Shown: in pieces, positions 1 to 9,562 of the stretch
How the letters are laid out: each line of letters begins with the position of its first letter
Numbering within the stretch: the stretch's first letter is position 1
Assembly (NCBI GenBank): GCA_030645455.1
Contig: JAUSNA010000016.1
Span: 1-52,401 of the forward strand
DNA: 52,401 bases
Direction: 5' to 3'
Source: Candidatus Levyibacteriota bacterium
GTDB lineage: Bacteria; Patescibacteriota; Microgenomatia; Levybacterales; GWA1-39-11
Position numbers and translations under genes: made by a program
Notes under the pieces: generated by a model
Database searches by the model: none
What the model saw: the letters and a program-made list of their open reading frames with translations, nothing else
What the model was told of the DNA's origin: nothing

Positions 1-75
1 GGATCGTATTCTATTGCCTTGACTATGATCTTTATGTCCCTAAAAGGTCTTCCCTTTATTTATTTTCAATTCTGA
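1..75 (+). CDS. 3' end of an upstream membrane protein, possibly MBOAT O-acyltransferase (partial)
   Basis: Frame 1 reads GSYSIALTMIFMSLKGLPFIYFQF*; hydrophobic tail ending FIYFQF resembles MBOAT C-termini; TGA overlaps the next ATG (TGATG). Confidence 0.45.
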   Translation, partial: GSYSIALTMIFMSLKGLPFIYFQF

Positions 76-1115
76 TGTCACAAAAAGTCTTTCTATTTAC
101 GCTGTTATTTCTGCCAATTGTCGGATTGGAATTATTACTTCATATTAATGCTGACTTTTTTTCACAAATACTTTTGGGAAATTCGTATATTAATTACTGG
201 AAGCAAGCAGCGCCGCGCATAAATTACTGGCCTGATGCTTTAATCATAGGCAGTTCTGTGGCAAGACAAGACCTGAACATGTCTATACTGCAAAACGAAA
301 TCAACAAGCAAGATTTATCCATAAGTATTGGAAATATCTCTCACAACGCAAGCTCAATGTCGCATGAATATCTTACGCTTAAAAGAATTCTTAAGACGTG
401 TAAAAAATGTCCCAAAACGATTATTTTTCAAATAACCGATATTGCGGTTAAGAAGAATGAGATCTGGCTTTGGAAAGAATCAACTCTTGGCGGAATTCAG
501 AATCTATATTTTCCTGATAATGAGATTGATAGTGCTCTTCTTGAAGCATCACTGCTTGATCCGTATTACAAACAATACCTTGAATCCTTGCGCCTGGAAT
601 TACTGTTAAGATTACCTTTCACAAAAGGTAGAATATTAAGTTTTGTAGAAAACAAGATCTATAAACTGCTCAATCTAACTCAAGAAGATAACTACGAACC
701 GGAATTTATTGATGCTCAGGAACAGTACGCATATCCGGAGTACATGGATGAAAAGAAAAAAAGAATTTCAATGTCTTATGGACGTGATGAATTGTCAAAT
801 TACCAAGTTGGCGGTGTAACTCAATTGTTCTTCCATAAGTTCTTAAATCTAGCAAAGAAAAATAATATAAAGGTCATTCTTGTCGTTATGCCTCAGCATA
901 AGGATTATGTTGAGGCATTTGACGAGCACCAAACAATATTTATGGATTTTGTAAATAAAACTGCAAAAAAATATAACCTTACACTTTTAGATCATCGTGA
1001 ATACAACAATACGAATGATCTAATATTTTTTGACTTGACACACCTCAACATCAAGGGGGCTAGCATTTACTCCAAATATATTGGCCTTCAGCTTGCACGT
1101 GAATTAAAAAAATAA
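75..1115 (+). CDS. SGNH/GDSL-like membrane-anchored hydrolase or acyltransferase partner
   Basis: N-terminal TM, 'ALIIGSSVARQDL' block and C-terminal 'FDLTHLNIKGASIYSKYI' (D-x-x-H-like) typical of SGNH proteins; coupled to the upstream ORF. Confidence 0.5.
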   Translation: MSQKVFLFTLLFLPIVGLELLLHINADFFSQILLGNSYINYWKQAAPRINYWPDALIIGSSVARQDLNMSILQNEINKQDLSISIGNISHNASSMSHEYLTLKRILKTCKKCPKTIIFQITDIAVKKNEIWLWKESTLGGIQNLYFPDNEIDSALLEASLLDPYYKQYLESLRLELLLRLPFTKGRILSFVENKIYKLLNLTQEDNYEPEFIDAQEQYAYPEYMDEKKKRISMSYGRDELSNYQVGGVTQLFFHKFLNLAKKNNIKVILVVMPQHKDYVEAFDEHQTIFMDFVNKTAKKYNLTLLDHREYNNTNDLIFFDLTHLNIKGASIYSKYIGLQLARELKK

Positions 1116-1160
1116 TTATCAACAATCAATTCTTCTATTTGAGAAATGCGGGGATGTTAA

Positions 1161-1200
1161 AAAAATCAGATTGCATCTTGAAAGCTGATTTTATTTTTTG
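1161..1200 (+). terminator. Candidate Rho-independent terminator, possibly bidirectional
   Basis: AAAATCAG ... CTGATTTT stem with 15-nt loop, followed by TATTTTTTG on + and preceded by A-run (T-run on -). Confidence 0.45.
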
Positions 1201-1228
1201 ATTGTAAGGTTTAGAAAATATCAAGTGA

Positions 1229-1234
1229 TATAAT
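1229..1234 (+). promoter_or_regulatory. -10 box TATAAT 5 nt upstream of ORF 1240
   Basis: Perfect TATAAT at 1229-1234, ATG at 1240; no strong -35 seen. Confidence 0.45.
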
Positions 1235-1239
1235 GCGAG

Positions 1240-1791
1240 ATGAATATGTCTCATGAAGCAAAAGCAAGAATCATCCCGCATGGCGAGAAGGCACAAATAC
1301 TGGACTACGCAATAAAAGCAGCTGGTAGTATAGATGCACCTTCTAGCCCTGAGGCGTTCGCTCGGTTTTGTAGAAATCTATTGGGAATTGACGAAAAACA
1401 CGGACTTTTTGGAGACGAAATACATCAACTGGTAGATAAATTAGGCTTACCTCCAACCGCTTTCTTCAACCCAGGAAACCACTGGACGCTTGTTGTAACT
1501 CCTGGGACAGAACAAATGCGTGTATATGACCCAGTGTCTGGCGTACAAGATGTTTCAACCGACACTAATAAACATATTTATTATTCAATGAGTAAGGGGC
1601 TAATGAGACTTAGTAAAGATGGTTTTTGGAATTTTGGAAGGTTGTTGGAAGACAATTACTCATTACCTGAAGAGCCACTTCAACAACTTGGCGGTTTACA
1701 AACAGATGCCTGGAACTGTGGTCCACTTGCAGTATATGCCGCGACTCTTGCACATGGAGAAAAAAGGTTACTTGAGACTAATAAGGTCTGA
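1240..1791 (+). CDS. Ulp1/C48-like (clan CE) cysteine protease-like protein
   Basis: NHW (H81), YDP (D97), Q154 and NCG (C160) in order; H-D spacing 16 and Q-C spacing 6 as in Ulp1-type proteases. Confidence 0.65.
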   Translation: MNMSHEAKARIIPHGEKAQILDYAIKAAGSIDAPSSPEAFARFCRNLLGIDEKHGLFGDEIHQLVDKLGLPPTAFFNPGNHWTLVVTPGTEQMRVYDPVSGVQDVSTDTNKHIYYSMSKGLMRLSKDGFWNFGRLLEDNYSLPEEPLQQLGGLQTDAWNCGPLAVYAATLAHGEKRLLETNKV

Positions 1792-2946
1792 TTAGTTTTT
1801 TTGTCTTAGAAATGCGGGGATGTCAAAGACGGACTCTTCGTCGTCGTTATTATTTCTTGAAGGTTCTTCTGCCTGATACCCTTGATTTGTGGGGGGTTGA
1901 TTTACAAATGGGGAATTGGTTGGTTGCTGCTGGTTGTAATCCTGATTCTGGTCTTCCATAGTACTTTGAACCATTTGCTGAAGCCTCTTTCTTGACTCAT
2001 CAAATCCTGTTGCAATAAGCGTGATTCGAATGCTATCAAAAGCACCTTTATCAATAGTTGCTCCGAAGATGATATTTGCATCAGGATCTGCAGCTTGGGT
2101 AATAATTCTTGAAGCCTCCTCAACCTCTTGAAGAGAAAGATCCTCTCCTCCCGCGATATTAAATAGTACTCCCCGTGCTCCATCCATACTGACCTCAAGA
2201 AGAGGTGATGATATAGCTTGTCTTGCTGCAATTTGCGCTCTGTTTTCTCCAACTCCAACTCCAAGTCCCATTAGAGCCGTACCTGCATCGTTCATAATCG
2301 CCTTTACATCGGCAAAGTCGACATTAACGTATCCGCTTTGAGTAATAAGATCTGAAATTCCCTTTACCCCGTGTCCTAATACCGAGTCGGCAACACGGAA
2401 TGCCTCAAGAAGAGACAATTTCTTGTCCACACTATCCAAAATTCTCTGATTGGGAACAACGATAAGGGTATCTACAAATTCCTTAAGCTCTTCAATTCCC
2501 TCCTCTGCTGCGACCATTCTTCTTGTACCTTCGAAATTAAAAGGTTTTGTAACAACAGCAACAGTCAATGCACCAAGCTCCTTGGCAATCCTTGCAATGA
2601 TGGGGGTTGCACCTGTTCCGGTTCCTCCACCCATTCCGGCCGTAAGAAACACCATATCAGATCCTTCTAAAAATTGCTTTATCCTCTCTGCGCTTTCCTC
2701 AGCAGCTGCTCTCCCAACTTCTGGATTGCCTCCTGATCCTAGTCCGCGTGTAATATTTTCACCAATCTGAAGTTTTGATGCAGCTTGTGAATTGAGAAGT
2801 GCTTGTGCGTCTGTATTAACCGATATAAAATCTACTCCGTCGATTTGTCCGTCTAAGACCATCGAATTCGTAGCATTTCCTCCGCCTCCGCCAATTCCCA
2901 TGACTCTTATTTTTGCGAAACTTGCTGTTTGAGGCTTAATTAACAT
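1792..2946 (-). CDS. ftsZ: Cell division protein FtsZ
   Basis: [26 protein letters not shown] tubulin signature, C-terminal peptide [10 protein letters not shown]. Confidence 0.98.
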   Translation of the reverse strand: MLIKPQTASFAKIRVMGIGGGGGNATNSMVLDGQIDGVDFISVNTDAQALLNSQAASKLQIGENITRGLGSGGNPEVGRAAAEESAERIKQFLEGSDMVFLTAGMGGGTGTGATPIIARIAKELGALTVAVVTKPFNFEGTRRMVAAEEGIEELKEFVDTLIVVPNQRILDSVDKKLSLLEAFRVADSVLGHGVKGISDLITQSGYVNVDFADVKAIMNDAGTALMGLGVGVGENRAQIAARQAISSPLLEVSMDGARGVLFNIAGGEDLSLQEVEEASRIITQAADPDANIIFGATIDKGAFDSIRITLIATGFDESRKRLQQMVQSTMEDQNQDYNQQQPTNSPFVNQPPTNQGYQAEEPSRNNNDDEESVFDIPAFLRQKN

Positions 2947-2961
2947 ATAGAAGTATGACCA

Positions 2962-2990
2962 ATACTATCACACGTTAAATCAATTTTCAA
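2962..2990 (-). promoter_or_regulatory. Candidate sigma70-like promoter for ftsZ
   Basis: TTGAAA-N17-TAGTAT on minus strand in the ftsA-ftsZ gap. Confidence 0.5.
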
Positions 2991-3011
2991 CGAAATAGAA
3001 AAGTGGTAAAT

Positions 3012-4316
3012 TTAGCGCTTTGGGAGGAATTTTTTGAGCAGCTTGGTAATTGAAGATATTCCTTTAAAGTCAAATTTAAATCCTGTGATCATGCTAGAAA
3101 GACCGGGGCCAGCAACTCCCTCTCCTCTAAAATTTCTCGAGTATTCCAAAAGACCTACTGCAGTTGCAAAAGTAGGTGACTCGACGTCATCAATAAGTCC
3201 TGCGATGTTTTGAGGAACTCCGACCCTAACCGTCATTGACAACATCCTCTTTGCACTATCCTCAGCGCCAACTGTCTTTGCTCCACCGCCTGTAATAACG
3301 AGTCCTGCCGGTGTTTGGGTTGCAAATCCGCTTTTTTTGATTTCCAGTGCAATCATTGTAAATAATTCGTTAAGTCTTGGCTTGATGATACCTTCAACCA
3401 GAGTTTTTGATGAAACTTTTTTTACGTCCTCCGGCAAATGCAACTCATTTAGATCCAACTCGTCTTCCTCTTGTCTGTTCCTTCTCTGGCCGGGCTCAAG
3501 TTCGGGCATTCTCACTCTTTTTGTGTAGTGTTTTGAGAGATAAAGCTTTATTTTTTCAGCACTTTCGAGGGAAATCTTAAGTCCAATCGCCAAGTCATTT
3601 GTTATATGCCGTGCTCCGATCGGCACAACGCTTGTGTAGGAAAGTGACCCGTCGACATAAATTGCTATATTGGTAACCCCGGCACCGATATCAGCCAAAA
3701 CTACTCCCAATTCTTTTTCAGTATCCGAAAGAACAGATAGTGAGGACGCAAGCCCCGCAAAAACAAGACTTTGGACGTTGACTCCAGCCTCAGAGGATAA
3801 AATTTTCTCTACATTTTTAACACCTGCGGAATTAGCTGTGATAATATGAGTGTCAACCTCAAGTCTTACGCCTGACATACCAACCGGATCCTTTATTCCC
3901 CCCTCACCGTCAACCGTAAATGTTTTTGGTATAACGTGGATAATTTCTCTGGTTGAGGGAAGACTCACAGCTCCTGCTGCCTCCAATACTCTTTCAACGT
4001 CGTATTCGGAGATTTCACCGTCAGGCTGACTGACTGCAACTACCCCTTTTGAATTTTGAGACTCGATATTTACCCCCGAAACTGAAACAAAAACACGGTC
4101 AATTGAGTGACCGGCCATCCGTTCCGCGCTATCTAATGAGGTATTAATTGCATCGGATGCCTCTTCAATATTTACAATTTGGCCTTTTTTAACACCTTTT
4201 GAAAGAGATTCTGATACTCCCAGAATATTTATGATGTCTTCATCAATGCGGCCGATAAGAGTTGCGATTTTTGAGGATCCAATATCAATCCCCACGACAA
4301 TATCAGCATTTTTCAT
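3012..4316 (-). CDS. ftsA: Cell division protein FtsA
   Basis: VVGIDIGSSKIATLIG; VLADIGAGVTNIAIY; VITGGGAKTVG actin-fold motifs; upstream of ftsZ. Confidence 0.96.
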   Translation of the reverse strand: MKNADIVVGIDIGSSKIATLIGRIDEDIINILGVSESLSKGVKKGQIVNIEEASDAINTSLDSAERMAGHSIDRVFVSVSGVNIESQNSKGVVAVSQPDGEISEYDVERVLEAAGAVSLPSTREIIHVIPKTFTVDGEGGIKDPVGMSGVRLEVDTHIITANSAGVKNVEKILSSEAGVNVQSLVFAGLASSLSVLSDTEKELGVVLADIGAGVTNIAIYVDGSLSYTSVVPIGARHITNDLAIGLKISLESAEKIKLYLSKHYTKRVRMPELEPGQRRNRQEEDELDLNELHLPEDVKKVSSKTLVEGIIKPRLNELFTMIALEIKKSGFATQTPAGLVITGGGAKTVGAEDSAKRMLSMTVRVGVPQNIAGLIDDVESPTFATAVGLLEYSRNFRGEGVAGPGLSSMITGFKFDFKGISSITKLLKKFLPKR

Positions 4317-4338
4317 ATAAACAAGTTTAGTAGAAGCT

Positions 4339-4848
4339 CTAAAATTTTACAATAGGCTTATTGTACCTCAAATCGATGGAAATTGCTTGTTTACCGTCCA
4401 GTGTAACCTGCCTGTCTATAGCCTCAACCAAATCCATTTGGATCCCTATATCCTTATATTTTGTAACAATTACTTTTGTTTTCCCATTAAGGGTAAAGCT
4501 GATAAGTGCCGCTTCGGTTGCAAATGTAATACCCGTAATAGGTAACCGGCTTTCCTCGATGATCTCTTTTGCCCGGTTGTCGTCAATAATTACTGTTCCT
4601 TGTGGAGTTATAAGCTCTTCGTTTTTTGCAACAAAAAACTCTATTACATAAAATCTAATCAAATAAAGAAAAGCTGAAAGCGTAGCTATTACTGCAAGAA
4701 ATATCAAAAATGTTCTGATTATTTTTTTATATTCCCTGTGCTTTTTTGCTTTGACGAATGGACGAATCTCGGCCTTTTTTCTTCTTCTAAATAATGATAC
4801 CTTTCGTCTTTTATGTGGGGCGGACGCCACTACTTCCTCTTTTTCCAT
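4339..4848 (-). CDS. FtsQ/DivIB-position single-pass membrane protein
   Basis: Basic N-terminus, one TM, extracytoplasmic domain, located between murG and ftsA. Confidence 0.55.
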   Translation of the reverse strand: MEKEEVVASAPHKRRKVSLFRRRKKAEIRPFVKAKKHREYKKIIRTFLIFLAVIATLSAFLYLIRFYVIEFFVAKNEELITPQGTVIIDDNRAKEIIEESRLPITGITFATEAALISFTLNGKTKVIVTKYKDIGIQMDLVEAIDRQVTLDGKQAISIDLRYNKPIVKF

Positions 4849-5935
4849 ATAATTCTATTTGTTCAATTATCTTGTCGGCCGCATCTTGGTGTACATATTT
4901 TGATGCATCCGCAGCTTTTTTGGCATATTTTTCTCTATTATTTATCATAGCATGTATTAGCGCGACAAGACCCTCTCTTGTTACGTCTTTTTGCTCAAGA
5001 AATTCACCCATACCCGTATTTACATAAAGCTTGGCATTGTCTTTTTGCTCACTTTTTTGACCATGCGGCAAGGGAATAAGAAGACCAACAGCGCCTGTTG
5101 CCATAAGCTCCAAAACAGTATTTGCACCTGACCGCGAAATTACAAGAACTGCGTTTTGAAAAAAAGATGCAACTTCTTGAGGTGAAAAAAATTCGGAAAC
5201 AGTATATTTTTTTGAATATTCGAGAGACAAAGTCTTTTTAAATTGTGTCAACGTTGCAAAATCATTAAATTCAGCAGCATTACCTGTCTGGTGAACAACG
5301 GAGTACTTATTAAGCAATTCGGGTAAAATAGAATATATCGTTTCATTAATAAAATGCGCCCCAGTACTACCGCCCGTTATGTATATAAAAGGTTTTGTGA
5401 TGGCTAGAGGAAGAGCATTATCCTCAAAAATTTCACTGCGCAATGGGTTTCCTGTCAAAACAGTATTTGCATTTTTGAAGTATTCCCTTGATGCTTCATA
5501 AGACAGACAGACAACTCGCGCAATACGCGCAATTGCTTTTGATGCCAGTCCTGCTCGTTGAGTTTGTTCATGAAGAACGACCGGTATGCGAAGTAATGAT
5601 GCGGCAACGGCTACCGGAAGACCAACGTAGCCGCCAAATGTAACTATAACATCAGGTTTGAACTCCATAAGTATTTTATATGCACTATATATCCCTCTCG
5701 GAAAACGCAGGAGTGGGGGAACGGAATGTAGGGTAAATTTCCGCTGTAGCCTACCCGCATTTATTTCCTTAAATGAAATTCTTTCTCTCTGACAGACTTT
5801 ATACTCATAAGTTTCATTAACTTCTCCTTCAAAGGCATATTTTCTTCCTACTACCAAAATATCATTATCACTTTTTATTTTTTGAATAACCGAATACGCA
5901 GGACTGAAATGCCCTCCCGTAATAACAATTCTCAT
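4811..5935 (-). CDS. murG: UDP-N-acetylglucosamine--lipid II GlcNAc transferase MurG
   Basis: VITGGHFSPA N-terminus, VTFGGYVGLPVAVAA, ITGGSTGAHFIN, SRSGANTVLELMATG. Confidence 0.93.
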   Translation of the reverse strand: MRIVITGGHFSPAYSVIQKIKSDNDILVVGRKYAFEGEVNETYEYKVCQRERISFKEINAGRLQRKFTLHSVPPLLRFPRGIYSAYKILMEFKPDVIVTFGGYVGLPVAVAASLLRIPVVLHEQTQRAGLASKAIARIARVVCLSYEASREYFKNANTVLTGNPLRSEIFEDNALPLAITKPFIYITGGSTGAHFINETIYSILPELLNKYSVVHQTGNAAEFNDFATLTQFKKTLSLEYSKKYTVSEFFSPQEVASFFQNAVLVISRSGANTVLELMATGAVGLLIPLPHGQKSEQKDNAKLYVNTGMGEFLEQKDVTREGLVALIHAMINNREKYAKKAADASKYVHQDAADKIIEQIELYGKRGSSGVRPT

Positions 5936-5970
5936 GATCTCCTCCTTCTGAGTCTCCCAAGTGTCCCTCT

Positions 5971-7077
5971 TTAAATTCGGTGAAGTGAACTATTTTTTCT
6001 CGGCGTAACACTTTTATCAAGGGCAATATTAAGCAGTAATCCTATTGCAACGAAATTTATAAGCATTGAGCTTCCACCATACGAAATAAATGGCAACGGT
6101 ACACCGGTCAAAGGAATAAGAATCGCCTGCGATGCAAGATTTATGAGCGTTTGAATGGTCAGAAAAACCGTAATTCCTGTTGCCATAAGCTTCCCAAATT
6201 GAGTCTTTGCATTCATCGCAATCATGATCCCTATTGCCGATAAGCTCATGTATAGACCAACCAAAATTACACTACCGATATATCCGGCTTCTTCAGCAAA
6301 AATTGCAAAAATTGAATCTGTCGTGTGCTCAGGCAAATACGCGTACTTCTGTACTGAATTTCCAAACCCAACGCCGCTTAATCCCCCCGACCCAAGGGCA
6401 ATTACAATTTGCTTGGTGTGATATGAGGTAGTGTCCAAGTTATTTACATCAACATTTTGAAAAGCCGTCATCCTTTGCACTCGGTATGGCGATGCCCCTG
6501 CAACTAGCACCACACCCAATATTCCCACCAGTAAAATCGGTGCTATCTCACGTATAGAGGCACCTGAGACAAAATATACGATAAATGAAGTTGCACCGAT
6601 AATAATGGAAGTTTTAAGATCGGGCTGGAGCAAAACAAGACCGCACGCAACACCAATCAGTAGCAGTAGCGCGGGCAGTCTTCCTTTTTCTTTGACGCTC
6701 AACCACGACGCAAGATATAAAGACAAAGTAATTTTTAATAGCTCGGAAGGCTGAAATACTGAAATACCAAGATTGATCCACCTGCGGGATCCGTTGAGCT
6801 CAAGTCCAATCCCCGGCAGAAAAACCAAAACAAGAAACCCTAAAGTTGTCAAAAGAAGCGGTAGGGATAAATTGTATAAAAAACTTTCCTTAAGACGGGA
6901 TACAAAAAGAGCAGCAACCATCCCAAGTGCGATCCAAATACTTTGGTTTTTGATAAAGTAATATTTATCTTTCAAATCTAGCTGTGCGGTGTAAGAAGAA
7001 CTATCGTAAAGAATAAAAAGTCCAAGAGTTGTGAGAATACAAATTAAGACAAGCAGGGACAGGACGAGTCTGTTCAT
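5971..7077 (-). CDS. ftsW: Lipid II polymerase/flippase-family FtsW (SEDS)
   Basis: SEDS polytopic protein with GLELNGSRRWI, QPSELLK, PLPFISYGGSSML. Confidence 0.93.
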   Translation of the reverse strand: MNRLVLSLLVLICILTTLGLFILYDSSSYTAQLDLKDKYYFIKNQSIWIALGMVAALFVSRLKESFLYNLSLPLLLTTLGFLVLVFLPGIGLELNGSRRWINLGISVFQPSELLKITLSLYLASWLSVKEKGRLPALLLLIGVACGLVLLQPDLKTSIIIGATSFIVYFVSGASIREIAPILLVGILGVVLVAGASPYRVQRMTAFQNVDVNNLDTTSYHTKQIVIALGSGGLSGVGFGNSVQKYAYLPEHTTDSIFAIFAEEAGYIGSVILVGLYMSLSAIGIMIAMNAKTQFGKLMATGITVFLTIQTLINLASQAILIPLTGVPLPFISYGGSSMLINFVAIGLLLNIALDKSVTPRKNSSLHRI

Positions 7078-8085
7078 TTAATTTATGAAAGCAAGATAAA
7101 GACCAACCATTGCAAAAGCAAATCCCATAAGCCAACCGCGCATAACAACTTTTGGCTCTTCCCAACCCTTCTTGAGAAAATACAGATGGAGAGGTGCAAT
7201 GGGAAAAGCTTTTCTCTTGAGGAACTTTTTAGAAAGTATTTGAATCAAAGAAGAACCGACTTCAACTACATATACTCCGCCAATTACGGCAACGGCAATT
7301 TCTTTTCCGGTTAGAAGCCCTATTACGGCAAGCGCCGCTCCTAAAGATAGAGACCCTACGTCCCCGAGCCAAAGACGTGCTTTGTAAATATTAAAATAAA
7401 GAAATGCCCCGACGGAACCCAGTAAAATTGCTATATAGATAGCAAGAAATTCATTAAGTAATGACTTTGAAATAACTAGAAATGCACAAAGACAAATAAG
7501 GAGCACACCGCTTGCCAATCCATCAAGTCCATCCGTAATATTGAAAGCATTAGTAAAGCTGACGATAACAAATGCCGCAAAAAGGATATAGAGGGGCCCG
7601 AGCATGATTTCCCCCATAGCAGGGATGTGTACAAAAGTGTAGCCGTTGGCGTACATAACCCACCCGACTATCAATGCTAGTACCCACTGAATAACAAATT
7701 TATGCTTAAAGCGCAGACCAAAAAATCCGGTCCTCTCAACATTAAGAATTTTTTTAAGGTCGTCATAAAAACCTAACGCGCCAAAACCGATAAAAGTAAA
7801 AAGGAGCACAAATATCTCCCACAGTCTTACCTGTACACTAAAAAGTCCATAAGCCCACAAGGTCAAAAGGGTGACAACAAAAATTATAAGTAGCCCACCG
7901 CCGATTGGCGTTCCTACTTTCCATTCATGCAATTTATCAAAAACATAAGTTCTATTATTAAAAATGTCCCTCGTTTTTTGCTTTTGGCGTTGCATTTTCA
8001 TACGGTACAAAAAGTCGATAAAGGGGACTATTAAAATTGAGGTTATAAAAAGTGAAAGAATTACAAATCCAAATACTTTATCCAT
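7078..8085 (-). CDS. mraY: Phospho-MurNAc-pentapeptide transferase MraY (start moved to the internal ATG, MDKVFGF...)
   Basis: GGLLIIF, FYDDLKKI, NAFNITDGLDGLASG, LWLGDVGSLSLG, PLHLYFLKKGWEEPKVVMR motifs. Confidence 0.94.
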   Translation of the reverse strand: MDKVFGFVILSLFITSILIVPFIDFLYRMKMQRQKQKTRDIFNNRTYVFDKLHEWKVGTPIGGGLLIIFVVTLLTLWAYGLFSVQVRLWEIFVLLFTFIGFGALGFYDDLKKILNVERTGFFGLRFKHKFVIQWVLALIVGWVMYANGYTFVHIPAMGEIMLGPLYILFAAFVIVSFTNAFNITDGLDGLASGVLLICLCAFLVISKSLLNEFLAIYIAILLGSVGAFLYFNIYKARLWLGDVGSLSLGAALAVIGLLTGKEIAVAVIGGVYVVEVGSSLIQILSKKFLKRKAFPIAPLHLYFLKKGWEEPKVVMRGWLMGFAFAMVGLYLAFIN

Positions 8086-8187
8086 ATTGGTTGACACGCT
8101 CAATTGAATGAGCAACAAGGCTGAATTATACAGTCTATCCTTATATTTTACAACGAATCTAAGGCGAATAGGAAGTAAATGTTATGG

Positions 8188-8832
8188 TTACTTTAAGGTC
8201 GTCTTGGAAAGATATGTACCTTTGACGGAAATCAGGGGAAAAACCAATGATTCGCAAGCTAAAACTGTTCCGGGGTTAATAACAGCACTGACCCCAATAA
8301 AGGTCTTGTCTCCAATTATGCTCCCCATTTTCTCCATATTTGTTGGAATTCTTTCTTCGCCATTCTTTATTACTACATTTTGTCTATCAAACCGCCAATT
8401 CGCAAGCGTGGCTCCACCCGATATATTGCAATTACTTCCAACAATACTATCCCCTATGTAGTTAAGATGCGCAAGAGCAGTATCTCCTAAAATTGTCGAA
8501 TGCTTTACCTCCGTCGCATGACCGACATTCACATTTTCACCCACAAGAACATCTCCCCGTAAGAATGCTGCATGGCCAATGGTTGAATTATGACCGATAA
8601 TAGCACTCCCCTTGATCCTTGCAGTATCATCTATGGTAACGTTGCGTCCGACAAACACATTTTCACTTATCTGCTTGTACTCTGCGGCGTAATTTGTGTT
8701 TTTAAAATCGGAAATAAAATCAGATATCTTAGGCAGAACTTCCCAGGGATACTCACACGAAGAAAAAAGATCATTAAAAATCCCTACTGTTTTGAAAAAC
8801 TGAGAATAATGAAATGGCGAATCAGTTTTCAT
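8188..8832 (-). CDS. Left-handed beta-helix acyltransferase; candidate split GlmU C-terminal partner
   Basis: Hexapeptide repeats (IKGSAIIGHNSTIGHAAFLRGDVLVGENVNVGHATEVKHSTILG); overlaps the preceding nucleotidyltransferase gene by 11 nt. Confidence 0.75.
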   Translation of the reverse strand: MKTDSPFHYSQFFKTVGIFNDLFSSCEYPWEVLPKISDFISDFKNTNYAAEYKQISENVFVGRNVTIDDTARIKGSAIIGHNSTIGHAAFLRGDVLVGENVNVGHATEVKHSTILGDTALAHLNYIGDSIVGSNCNISGGATLANWRFDRQNVVIKNGEERIPTNMEKMGSIIGDKTFIGVSAVINPGTVLACESLVFPLISVKGTYLSKTTLK

Positions 8833-9562
8833 ATTGAACCATTTGCTCCGCTTGGATAAGGTCTTCCCTTGTGTTTACACCTCTCCAATTACCTCCGGTT
8901 AATTTGTACGCGGCAATTTTTCCATTGTGTCCTGCAATAATATCAATGATATCGGTTATATAATATTCTCCTGTAACAAGGTTCTTTGCAATGTTTTTTA
9001 TATTTTCCTCCAGATATTTTTTATCAATAATATAGCAACCCAGATTTATTTCCGTTATTTTCCTCTGCTCTTCCGATGCGTTTTTTTCCTCAACAATTCC
9101 TACAACTTCATCTTTTTCATCTCTAATAATCCTTCCAAAACCCGACGGATTTTCCATTTGCATAGTAATAAACGTAATTTTTGCTTCTTTTTCGCGGTGG
9201 GTTTCATAAAGCTTTTGGAAAGTCTGGGGAGTATGGAGGAATGAGTCATCCCCGTATACTATGAGAACATCATGAGTGTTGATAGGAACGCATGATAAAG
9301 CAGACTGAACCGCGTGTCCTGTCCCGAGCTGCTCGGTTTGCTCAGCTATAATTATATCCTGAGCAAGCAATGGAATAACTGATTCTTTGGCAAATCCCAC
9401 AACAACCACGATATTTGAAATACCGGCTTGATTGAGAATTTTAATCGTTCTGACAAGCATTGGCTCACCACTAACTTCCAATGCCACCTTATTGGTGTCG
9501 GTCGATTGCATGCGGGAACCTCGACCCGCAGCCAAAATAATTGCTGTTAGATTTTCCATCAA
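8822..9562 (-). CDS. GlmU N-terminal-type NTP sugar-phosphate nucleotidyltransferase
   Basis: AIILAAGRGSRMQS, EQTEQLGTGHAV, VYGDDSFL, GFGRIIRD, EINLGCYII. Confidence 0.88.
   Translation of the reverse strand: MMENLTAIILAAGRGSRMQSTDTNKVALEVSGEPMLVRTIKILNQAGISNIVVVVGFAKESVIPLLAQDIIIAEQTEQLGTGHAVQSALSCVPINTHDVLIVYGDDSFLHTPQTFQKLYETHREKEAKITFITMQMENPSGFGRIIRDEKDEVVGIVEEKNASEEQRKITEINLGCYIIDKKYLEENIKNIAKNLVTGEYYITDIIDIIAGHNGKIAAYKLTGGNWRGVNTREDLIQAEQMVQYEN

Noticed and set aside
1902-2264. 120-aa - strand ORF inside ftsZ
   Set aside because: Alternative frame within strongly supported ftsZ.
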